12,261 nucleotides of DNA from Conidiobolus incongruus B7586 (Eukaryota; Entomophthoromycota; Entomophthoromycetes; Entomophthorales; Conidiobolaceae): contig JNEM01016665.1 in the NCBI GenBank assembly GCA_000697335.1, positions 1-12,261 of the forward strand, in the 5' to 3' direction. Made by a program: the position numbers and the translations under genes. The notes under the pieces are model-generated. The model made no database searches, had not been told where the DNA came from, and saw only the letters and a list, made by a program, of their open reading frames with translations. Each line of letters starts with the position of its first letter. Position 1 is the first letter of the stretch. Positions 1 to 7,989 of this stretch are shown piece by piece.

Positions 1-1594
1 ATATTATAGGATATTGGCACTACCTAATATAAATCTTAATATATCAGTGACTCATCCTAGTTTGAAGCTTAATTAAACTTTATTTACACTTATACACTAC
101 AGCTACATTATATTACTATATTCTACACCATATTACTTTTATATTAAGTTTTCCTCTACACTATATTAGTTTAACTACCACTATACTTATATGGTAACAA
201 TAATAAAACTATTAAAAACCTATTAGAAATTAATAACTATCTATATCAAATTTAATTATTACTATTTTAAATTTTATCTATAATTTATTTTATTTAAATT
301 TAACATTATATACTATAATACTACCAAAAAAAATACCTTTATACTATTTTAATAATGATAACAGCTTAATTATTAAGTAAATCTAAGACTTTAGTTTTTA
401 AAAGCTTATTGCCCTCTAAGAAACTTATATTAGACAACTTCTAATTAAAAAAAACATGTCTTAAAAAGCTTAAATCTAATAAACTAACTACTTTATTATA
501 GTTAATATATTAATTTACCTCTTTAATGTTTTTAAAAACAAATTAACTATTTATAATAGTTTTAAAAACCTTTATAAGTTTGAAAACTACCTTAAAAATA
601 TAAAGAATTACTTTAATTTAATCCCTAATAAAGATTTAGAAAATATCTTTAAATTAGCCACTTTTTTTTAGAAAAATCTACTTATACTTGGTAGTTAACT
701 GATTATAAACTTAATCCTAAAGAATCTTCAAGAGGATAACTTATTATAAAAATATAAATTTTTAAACAATTAGAAAAAGCTTTTAAAAAAAGGTATTATT
801 TAAAAGATTAAGTTTAATTAACAAGAGAAAAGCTTTCTTAACTTAAACAAAAAACTTTTATAAAATAATTAACTAAGAAATTTAATGAGATACACTTAAA
901 CATATTAAATATCACTAAAAAAAAATAAATCTACAAACTATTATAATACTTTAATCTTTAAATTAAGCTTTAGTTAGTTAATAGAGAACACTTTAATAAT
1001 ATGTTTTTTTCTAACATTTGTGATATAGCAATTATAATTGATGATATCTTTTACTTTATAACTAAATCTTTTTATCTTAAGAATTAATCTTTTAAAACTT
1101 ACTTTAACCTACTTAAGTTTTAAATAATAAATGTTTCTATATTAAAACTTCATAAGAAAATCTCTAGTAAAGAAGTTAAAGCTTATTTAAGAGTAAATAA
1201 AAGTTGTTACTATTGTTAAAAAACTTAAGTTAACTATAAAACTAATAAATACCCTTTAAAAAACAACATCTGTTTAATTCTCAATAATCTTAATTTACCA
1301 ACCATAAGTTAAACTTGAATAATATTAATATAACCTTAAAATTACTTTTTTCACAATTAGTTAGCAAATTCTAATCTAATTTATAAAAGTTATAATAGAC
1401 TACTAATTCTACAAATTAAACTATATATACTAGAGAAATCCAACTGATTAAACTATTAGAAACTAGAAATATTTTAATAACTAATCTACTTTGTAATTTT
1501 TTACCTTTAACTATTATTCTATTATTTGTATTAATTATTTTTTTTATAAACACACCTATTAGTGTTTTAATTAATTCTTGTTATTTTAACTATA
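1..1594 (+). mobile_element. Decayed retroelement-like fossil (gag-type remnant?)
   Basis: This is extremely AT-rich, stop-filled DNA of the same texture as the dead transposons to its right, and it runs off the left edge of the window. The plus strand around 1195-1265 keeps a cysteine-rich patch that resembles a worn CCHC zinc knuckle, preceded by several hundred bases that read like lysine- and leucine-rich gag-type sequence. That order would fit the gag end of an LTR retrotransposon, but a LINE ORF1 can look similar, and I see no convincing protease or reverse transcriptase and no terminal repeat. The element is broken by many changes and looks old. It ends abruptly at the Tc1 terminus. 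The repeat nature is fairly sure; the family is a weak inference. Confidence 0.35.
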
Positions 1595-1596
1595 TA

Positions 1597-1652
1597 TTAA
1601 CCTACAAAAGTAAGTTATAAAATCAAAAACACTTATATTTTTACTAATAACT
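1597..1652 (+). repeat. Tc1 left terminal inverted repeat (outer)
   Basis: This 56-bp outer terminal repeat matches the reverse complement of 3109-3164 at about 49 of 56 positions. The outer 34 bp differ at only three positions, all C versus T. It contains a near-palindrome (aacctac-aaaa-gtaagtt) and the core gtaagttataaa at 1610-1621, which recurs in the inner repeat at 1785-1796. It is probably a transposase binding site. Confidence 0.9.
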
Positions 1653-1779
1653 TAATTAATATTTAATAAAATAAATTTAAATTAAATAATTAAAATCTAT
1701 TATATTTATTAATTATATATATTATTAAATAATGATATTTAGCTATTAATTGATTAAAATATAAATCTTTAAATTTTAC

Positions 1780-1811
1780 CTAAGGTAAGTTATAAATTTA
1801 TAGGTTTTTAG
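1780..1811 (+). repeat. Tc1 inner repeat, left (IR/DR)
   Basis: This 32-bp inner repeat matches the reverse complement of 2948-2979 at 27 of 32 positions, and all five differences are transitions. It shares the core gtaagttataaa with the outer repeat 175 bp away, so the left end carries two direct repeats, as in IR/DR-type Tc1 elements. It lies only 11 bp beyond the transposase stop. Confidence 0.85.
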
Positions 1812-1822
1812 TGATAAAAAAA

Positions 1823-2850
1823 TTAAAACTTAGTGTATTTACCTTTAGCTTTTCTAACTTCTTTAAGTTTGTAAGGTATAGAATCAATTAACTTTTTACA
1901 TTAAAAAGGGTTGATTTTATTCTATACTTTTTAAATATATTTTTAAAGTTGATTTAAATTTTTAATTAAGGGGAAAACTTTAATAACTTTATTTAATTGA
2001 TCTTAAAGGTGTTTAATTAAATTAAAGCTAGGAGATTAAAAAAGTTACTTTATAACTATTATCTTGTTATTTTTAAGCTATTTAATAATAAAAGTTATAG
2101 TATAATAAAGAGTATTATCTTACTAGAAAATAATATTAGATTTATTTAACCTATATTATTTAATGGTTTTTTTTCAGTTTATTGTTTAAAATACTTTAGT
2201 ACATTTTAATATTAATTCCCCTATTAACTTTATAAAGATACTTTACACTTAAAAATAACATATATCTTTAAATAATAATTAACCTACTATTATACTTTTA
2301 GGTAAAATTAACATAATAGTTATAAAGTAATTCTACATTTTTTTTAAAGCATCTAGCTTTTTTATTAAATTTACTAAAGTATATTTTTGTTTTATTAGAT
2401 TCAATAACTTTACTTTAATTAGTTTTAGTTTAATATTAATAGTAATATTTAAACTCTTATTTAACTTTATAGTAGGATTTTTTTAATTAGGGGTGTTTTT
2501 TCTTAAAATGTAAATGGTATCTATACTAATATAAAACACATATAATAGTATTAATGTTAACTAATATTCTTGTATAGTTTTATAGTTTTTGTTATATTTC
2601 TACAGTAGTACTATACTTGCTTATATTAACTAACCTATAAATATACTTCTTATCATGTTTATTTATAATTTTAATATATTTAAGTTTAAGTTTAAATGTT
2701 TCTTTATTGTTATTTTTAACAACTTTAACTATAGTAAATTAGTTAACATTAGTAATTCTAACAATATTACAAGTTGATTTACTTTCTTTATAAAGTTAAT
2801 TAATACACAAGTAGATTTTTTTAAAGAGGGATTTAGGTATAATAATACTA
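1823..2850 (-). pseudogene. Tc1-family DD34E transposase, inactivated
   Basis: Minus-strand reading gives Tc1 transposase landmarks in the right order. First comes a helix-turn-helix-like part (around LYKESKSTCNIVRITNVN, about 2700-2800), then a segment rich in RLVNIS and LHFKKK, then the catalytic core. The first catalytic Asp codon (2394-2396) now reads Asn in a context resembling VIxSDExK. The second (2117-2119, DNT) is still Asp. The third, expected Glu in NPIEHLW, reads Lys at 2012-2014. There are exactly 34 residues between the second and third positions, as in Tc1. The C-terminus (KLIDSIPYKLKEVRKAKGKY) is typical and the stop is at 1823-1825. Many in-frame stops are present, plus one reading-frame change at an A-run near 2168-2175. 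The start codon is not identifiable, so the 2850 end is approximate. Confidence 0.85.
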
Positions 2851-2947
2851 ATAAAAAAAATTTAGTATATCAATAAAATATTATATAAAATAATAACAAA
2901 GAGAGAAAAAAGATATAGTTATATATTGTTAAATATATCCTTTTATC

Positions 2948-2979
2948 TCAAAAACCTGTAAATTTATAACTCACTTTAG
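2948..2979 (-). repeat. Tc1 inner repeat, right (IR/DR)
   Basis: This is the inverted partner of 1780-1811. Its core at 2963-2974 (gtgagttataaa on the minus strand) lies 177 bp inside the outer core at 3140-3151, almost the same spacing as the 175 bp on the left. The symmetry makes a chance match very unlikely. Confidence 0.85.
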
Positions 2980-3108
2980 TTAAATATTAAGGGTTAATAT
3001 TTTTACTAATAGTTTACTAAATATATCTAAATATATTTGTTTATTATTAAATAATATACCTTAATTATATATTATAGTTTCAAGTAATCTAATATATATA
3101 ATTGTTTT

Positions 3109-3164
3109 AGTTATTAATTAAAATATATATATTTTTGATTTTATAACTTACTTTTGTAAGTTAG
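3109..3164 (-). repeat. Tc1 right terminal inverted repeat (outer)
   Basis: This is the inverted partner of 1597-1652. The palindrome aacttac-ttttg-taagtt is complete on this side (3145-3162, stem of seven with a 4-nt loop). It is followed by AG and then the shared TA at 3165-3166. The core motif lies at 3140-3151. Confidence 0.9.
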
Positions 3165-4331
3165 TATATATAAAACAAATAAGAAAATAAATAGTTTTGA
3201 ATTATATATATATATAATAATTTTTTGATTAAAAAATTAACTTTTTAAAATTAGTTATTTAATTTATTTATATTTAAATTAAGTAATAATCATCAAAAGT
3301 TTTTTATTTTAGTATTAGTAAAATTTAACCACAAACCCTTTAAAATTATTTAAAATTTATAAACAGCTTTTAGTAATAAAGTATTATCTAAATTAACATT
3401 TTATTGTTAGTTAAATTACTTTAAGGTTAAAAGAAAAATTATTTAAAACTTATTAAAATCTAAAAAACTAATTTTAATTGTTATTTTTTTAATTGTTAAT
3501 AAAGTAAAAAAATATATTAAAAAACACTTTTTTATTTTAGTTAAAAAATTATTTAAATACTTTAATATTAGTTTTATAAGTATTTTATATATATTAAAGT
3601 TTAAATTTAAATTAATAAATAAAAATATAAAATAAATACCTTATAATTTAACTAAAGCTTAAAAAAAAGCTAAAGTAGTTATTATTAAATAAAACTTACT
3701 AAAATATTATTAGAAGCTTAAACTTTTATAGTGAATAATTACAATTAATAAATTTTAAATCCTTATGTATAATCTTTTATTAAAACACAAATTATAATAT
3801 TAAATTAAGTTAAATCAATTTTTTTTATAAATCCCTTTAAATAAATATTTTATTAATAAGTAAATATTAATTATTATAATAAATTATAATAATATATGCT
3901 ACTTTTATTTAATTTTTAAAGGAAAATTAATTAATAGTAAACTTTATATTGTTTTTTTAAATAAAAGTATTTTTAATTAGTATTTTCAATATAATTTAAG
4001 AAAACTTATTATTTTACATGATAATTATAAAATATATAAATTTAAAGCTGTAAAAAACTTTTTAATTAAAAATAACTAGAAAAAACTACTACATTTAGTA
4101 TATTCTTTAGCTTATAGCTTATATAATTATAATTACTTTAAACAATTAAAAAACCAACTTACAAGAAAGAAAATTTCTACAAAAAAATTTAATTAGTTTA
4201 TAAAACATTAAATTTTAGTCTTTAATAAAAAAACTATTTTTTAAGTGTTAGATCTTTGTTCAAAATATAGTAAAAAGTTATTAAAAATAAAAAAAACTAT
4301 TAAATTTATATTATATATTTATTTTTATATA
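3165..4331 (+). mobile_element. mariner DNA transposon, full length, inactive
   Basis: This is a mariner-family element of about 1167 bp. Its left end is fixed by the second copy at 12001: the two sequences match from the tatata stretch rightward and are unrelated before it. The right end (4306-4331) is an imperfect inverted match to the left end (about 20 of 26 positions, allowing C/T changes), again starting at TATATA, which fits TA target duplication. One dead but readable DD34D transposase fills the element. Unrelated, less AT-extreme DNA begins directly after 4331. The exact right boundary could be off by a few bases because of the local TA repeats. Confidence 0.85.
3380..4305 (+). pseudogene. 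mariner DD34D transposase, inactivated
   Basis: A single plus-strand frame carries mariner transposase motifs through the element. A helix-turn-helix part with NISFISILYILKFKFK lies near 3565-3612, followed by NLTKA-KKAKV, the usual LTxxQKxxRV segment. The first catalytic Asp is now an Asn codon (3747-3749, TINK for TGDEKW-like). Next come GKLINSKLY (usual GxTINSxLY), ILHDN with the second Asp intact at 4020-4022, and a worn form of PYSPDLxPCDY whose third Asp is now Asn (4125-4127). There are exactly 34 residues between the second and third positions, the mariner hallmark. The frame is kept from about 3510 to 4305, and the gene is broken only by substitutions and the stops they create. The N-terminal start cannot be fixed. 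Confidence 0.83.
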
Positions 4332-5571
4332 TTATATATTAAAATATTTATTTATTTTCAATCATAAAAAATTCCTATTATTAAAAATACAGAGTAATAA
4401 TAATAATAATCTTCAAAAATTAATTTGAGTTAATTAATATTTTAAAATGTTTATTACTGAATTAGATAATAATTTGAATATTTTCAATTCATTATAAGGA
4501 TTATATTAATACTTTTGATATTCCAATTATTTTTAAATAAAAAAGTTTGATACTCCATATTTATTTACATTGATCATTTTTATCATTTCTTATATTCTAA
4601 TGATATTATTTTGTCATTGTTTTTTTCAAAATTATAAAATCCTACACTCAAGTCTGAATAGTGATAAAGATTCTAGTTTCATTGGATATACTTGTTTTTA
4701 GTATAGGATTATAACAGCCATATAGCTCATAAGATTATGATAATCAATTTATCAAATATCAATATTAAAAATTTGAATCGTCTTTTGGTTTTTATTATTG
4801 CTCTGAAACCTTTGAGATTTTATTTATAACAAAATTAAGTAAAATTTTTTCAAATATACATTATTTATACAATTTATATTAAACAATAATTGATATATCA
4901 TTCATTATAATTATTGATTTTTTTATTTTTACTTTCATGTTTAACAATACTCTAAAACTATCATGGTATTTAAAGGATCATTCTATTATTAAATCCTCCC
5001 CTGTTATGATTTTTATATTAGAATCCCTCAAATCATTAATAAGTAAAAAATAACACAACTAAAAAGCACTTATAAATATTTATAGACCTTTATGTTTCAA
5101 CCAACAAAATTCGCAAATTGATGACAGGTATCAATTTTTCTTATTGGTAATCAATTAACATGAAAATAAATCTCAGTTGAAACTAATGTAATTTTATATT
5201 GATTAATGTGAAATATCCTTAATTTTTAAATCTTGTTCAATACCTTTATTTTTTACCAAAGAAGTTAATCAAGCAGGCGATCTATATCATGAACTTTTGT
5301 TTTTCTATAAATTGACTAGAGATAAATTTAGGAGTGTCATTATCATAAATCAAAGTTCTTATCCAAAATCAAATATATTATATTGGACTTTCAGAATAGT
5401 CTGATTATAAAATAATTAGCACCTTCGAATTGAATGATTTAAATAAATTCAATCCCATATTTAGGAATAATGGTAATTTAATTCTAGTAGTGAATGCTAA
5501 ACCTAAGTCCATCAACATCATTGTACAATATATTAATAAATTCAGTATACATATTTGAATGATACTAAATT
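4332..5571. other. Intergenic DNA upstream of the Sog2-like gene
   Basis: No gene is recognisable on either strand. The DNA is AT-rich but clearly less so than the repeat block to its left, and it is probably single-copy host sequence. It holds a short (TAA)n run at 4395-4410. It also holds an imperfect inverted pair (ttataaaatccta near 4632-4645 and taggattataa near 4702-4713) and the nested inverted repeats at 5094-5183. The promoter of the Sog2-like gene must lie in its right part, but I cannot point to a convincing TATA box or activator site. Confidence 0.6.
5094..5183. repeat. Nested inverted repeats upstream of the Sog2-like gene
   Basis: A perfect 8-bp inverted pair, gtttcaac (5094-5101) and gttgaaac (5176-5183), encloses a second perfect 8-bp hairpin, aaattgat (5115-5122) and atcaattt (5130-5137), with a 7-nt loop. 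It lies about 390-480 bp before the start codon. It could be a regulatory site or a chance product of AT-rich DNA. Function unknown. Confidence 0.3.
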
Positions 5572-5591
5572 ATGAATTCCAATCACCATAA
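5559..5591 (+). promoter_or_regulatory. Short upstream ORF overlapping the Sog2-like start codon
   Basis: An ATG 13 nt before the main start opens a 10-codon reading frame (MILNYEFQSP) in a different frame, which ends at 5589-5591, inside the main gene. If the transcript starts upstream of 5559, scanning ribosomes meet this ATG first, and translation of it would lower initiation at 5572. Whether it is in the mRNA cannot be told from sequence alone. Confidence 0.35.
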
Positions 5592-7989
5592 TGGTAGCTC
5601 CACTGATTTAAAGAGATTACACCCTCCTTCGCATCCCACTAATCAATATAGAAAGAATTCAAGCATTCCTAACACCCCGACAGCTCCAAACGCCTTAAAT
5701 CAACTTGACTTAAACTATAAATCATTAAATTCAATACCCCAAGATATATTTCTACACCATGAAAATATTGAAAAAATTAGTCTAGCTTACAATCATTTGA
5801 GTACCCTTCCTCTCCAATTTCAAGATTTTCAAAATTTAGTTAACCTAAATTTACGCTCTAATCAATTCAGAGAATTTCCTGCTGTGCTAACTGAGTTGAA
5901 TAATCTCCAAGTATTGGATATTTCTAGGAATAAAATCAAATCACTTCCTCCTAATCCGGGAAATTTGATAAAATTAACTCGATTAAATCTCAGCAAAAAT
6001 AGACTGCATATGTTACCATTATATTTTGGAAGAATGGAGAATCTTGAAATTCTCAAATTGGAAGGCAATTCTTTCACTTTCCCTTCAGAAAGGTGGTTTA
6101 GGTATGAAAAATGGGGAGACCGCACTTCATGGTTGAAATCACTTCAAGCTTATTTAAGAGAAACTGAATACGCTCAAAAGGACTCAAACTACTCCAGGAT
6201 TCCTGGAAAGAGTTCTTCACCAAACCTTGGTCAAAAACACCTTCCTCCAAGGATAAAAACTTCTCAAGACTCTGGGCCAAGTCCGAGAGATAAACATTCA
6301 GCCAAATTTCATCCAAGTTTTGATAAGCCAACCTCAAGAAAAAACTCTTCAACTTCGAGTGACTATAACCATTTTCCACTCAGAGGTCACTCTCGGAGTC
6401 AGAGCCAAGATTCGATTAATAATCTCAAACTTTCAATGAGTCTAGAAGATTATAGTGGACATCTAAACTTTGGTCATAGTTCTCCCTTTGATCAAGGTGA
6501 ACATCCATTTACCTCCACTATGAAAAAAGTTGAATTCAAGCCAATACCAAGGCAACGATCAAATTCGCATATTTCTTCGAAACCAAATTTAAATCCAATT
6601 ATTCATGAGTCCGACTCTATTGATGAAATTCATTTAAAAGGCGAAAACAGAAGACAGCAGAGTGATCTTACAGATCCAACCAATCCGACTGATTCCTGCA
6701 GCTCAGATGATGAAACCAAATCTCCTCATAATATATTTTCTTCGGCTCTAAATTCGGCATTCTATAAAAGTTTTACTGAAGCAGAGATATCTAGACTCCA
6801 GGCTTATCGCGACTTACTTTATGTAGCGCATATTGTTGAAACTAGGTTAAATTTTTGGTTATCGATTACTGTAGATAGCGATAGTGTTTTCTCCCCAATG
6901 ACCGCAACCATGGGATCACCTATATCCGAGTCTCCAGGCAGCTTACCTGACTCAAATGCTTTGGCACGTTCTTCCTCGATTGACTCTAAAAATGATAAGT
7001 TGGGCATAAAATCTAGCGATATGAAATTTAATACTTTAGAAACGCTACATCAGTTCAAGAGAGAAAGCAGACATTTATGTCACCTTCTTCTAAAATGCAC
7101 AATATCATCTGACGATTTATCTGATTCCTACAACACGGAAGAGCTTTGGAATAGTCTGCATTCGGTTTCCCTGAACTTACTTGCCACTTTGAATCAATTA
7201 ATCACGGTTTTGTTAAATTCCTTAGTATTACCAGACTATGTTGAAACATCACCTCAGCGCTGGAAAGATACATTATTCAATTTACATCAAATCGCCATTC
7301 ATCTGAAATCAATGACTAATAATTTACAAATTGTAAATGTTAAACAGATTGAAAAGTTGGATATTGGCTCTTTACTCGACAAAGTACCTCAGCAGAAGAC
7401 AGCACCTAAGGTTCGACCGTTTCATCGCAAGCAGCTATCTGAAAATAGTCTTCTTTCTAAACGTAATGTCAATCTCTCTCCATTGAACAAAATGGGCAAG
7501 ACTGCTCCTCAAAAGCCTTCTTTCACTCCAGAAGAGCAAGATAAAAATAGCCCAAATAATCACCTCTATTTATCAGTTGAAATGGGTGTTTCTGCTGCTT
7601 TCAAAGTTCTTAACTCGCTTAAAGACTATTTTACTAAAGATCATACTAATCGATATTGTAAGCTTGATAATTTATCAAAATACATTCAAGATTGCCAAGA
7701 AGCCACTCAAAGTCTTGTTGGATGCTTGAATATGCTTTTTGAAGTTCCAAGTCCCAATAGCTCTATTAACCGATACAAAGATTGCGATAATCTTAATTTG
7801 ACTGATCCCACCCAACTTCCGCGGTTTTATTCCCATGCGCAACATTTTGTTGAAAGTATTCTCATCTTATTGCAAGAGCTCAAGCTCCATGCTAATGAAA
7901 TTGATCTATCAAAAATTCAAGGAATTGATCAATTGGGCATGCTACTGTCGTCTACAAAAGAAATAGCACAGAGTTTACCTTCTAGATAG
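5572..7989 (+). CDS. SOG2: Sog2-like leucine-rich-repeat protein of the RAM signalling network
   Basis: This is an 805-residue single-exon gene. Residues 1-40 are polar. Residues 42-170 form six leucine-rich repeats with a period of about 23 residues (LxxLxLxxN cores such as LVNLNLRSN and LQVLDISRN). Residues about 200-385 are Ser/Asn/Pro-rich and probably disordered. Residues about 385-805 form a mostly helical region matching the Sog2 family (ISRLQAYRDLLYVAHIVETRLNFW and later helices). In yeasts Sog2 is a scaffold of the RAM pathway, working with Kic1, Hym1, Tao3 and the NDR kinase Cbk1-Mob2 in polarised growth and cell separation; it has no enzyme activity. Two NDR-kinase consensus sites (HxR/KxxS) lie at 273-278 and 618-623. 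The start is fixed by an in-frame TAA two codons upstream (5566-5568), if there is no 5' splicing. The family call is strong; pathway membership here is inferred. Confidence 0.88.
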   Translation: MNSNHHNGSSTDLKRLHPPSHPTNQYRKNSSIPNTPTAPNALNQLDLNYKSLNSIPQDIFLHHENIEKISLAYNHLSTLPLQFQDFQNLVNLNLRSNQFREFPAVLTELNNLQVLDISRNKIKSLPPNPGNLIKLTRLNLSKNRLHMLPLYFGRMENLEILKLEGNSFTFPSERWFRYEKWGDRTSWLKSLQAYLRETEYAQKDSNYSRIPGKSSSPNLGQKHLPPRIKTSQDSGPSPRDKHSAKFHPSFDKPTSRKNSSTSSDYNHFPLRGHSRSQSQDSINNLKLSMSLEDYSGHLNFGHSSPFDQGEHPFTSTMKKVEFKPIPRQRSNSHISSKPNLNPIIHESDSIDEIHLKGENRRQQSDLTDPTNPTDSCSSDDETKSPHNIFSSALNSAFYKSFTEAEISRLQAYRDLLYVAHIVETRLNFWLSITVDSDSVFSPMTATMGSPISESPGSLPDSNALARSSSIDSKNDKLGIKSSDMKFNTLETLHQFKRESRHLCHLLLKCTISSDDLSDSYNTEELWNSLHSVSLNLLATLNQLITVLLNSLVLPDYVETSPQRWKDTLFNLHQIAIHLKSMTNNLQIVNVKQIEKLDIGSLLDKVPQQKTAPKVRPFHRKQLSENSLLSKRNVNLSPLNKMGKTAPQKPSFTPEEQDKNSPNNHLYLSVEMGVSAAFKVLNSLKDYFTKDHTNRYCKLDNLSKYIQDCQEATQSLVGCLNMLFEVPSPNSSINRYKDCDNLNLTDPTQLPRFYSHAQHFVESILILLQELKLHANEIDLSKIQGIDQLGMLLSSTKEIAQSLPSR

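Larger units (their letters stand above)
1595..3166 (-). mobile_element. Tc1-like DNA transposon, full length, inactive
   Basis: This is a complete Tc1-family element, 1568 bp between TA dinucleotides at 1595-1596 and 3165-3166, which fits the TA target duplication of the family. Its ends are inverted repeats of about 56 bp (1597-1652 and 3109-3164). A second inverted pair lies inside at 1780-1811 and 2948-2979, giving the IR/DR layout known from Sleeping Beauty-type elements. The minus strand between them carries a recognisable but dead DD34E transposase. Nearly all differences between matching repeats are C/T or G/A transitions. The mariner at 3165 starts at its right-hand TA. Seen directly: repeats, TA sites and transposase motifs. 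Inferred: inactivation by a RIP-like process. Confidence 0.88.

Noticed and set aside
1-4331. Mitochondrial or centromeric origin of the extreme-AT block
   Set aside because: Recognisable Tc1 and mariner transposases with terminal repeats, and the same mariner at 12001 beside a nuclear-type intron-bearing gene, explain the composition better.
4395-4410. (TAA)n run as a microsatellite of interest
   Set aside because: Only about five units, which is ordinary for DNA of this composition.
4632-4713. Small inverted-repeat (MITE-like) element
   Set aside because: The arms are short and imperfect, no TA target duplication or second copy is visible, and similar matches are expected in AT-rich DNA.
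5862-7007. Three minus-strand ORFs (62-93 codons) inside the Sog2-like gene
   Set aside because: They are antisense shadows of a well-supported coding frame and match nothing recognisable.
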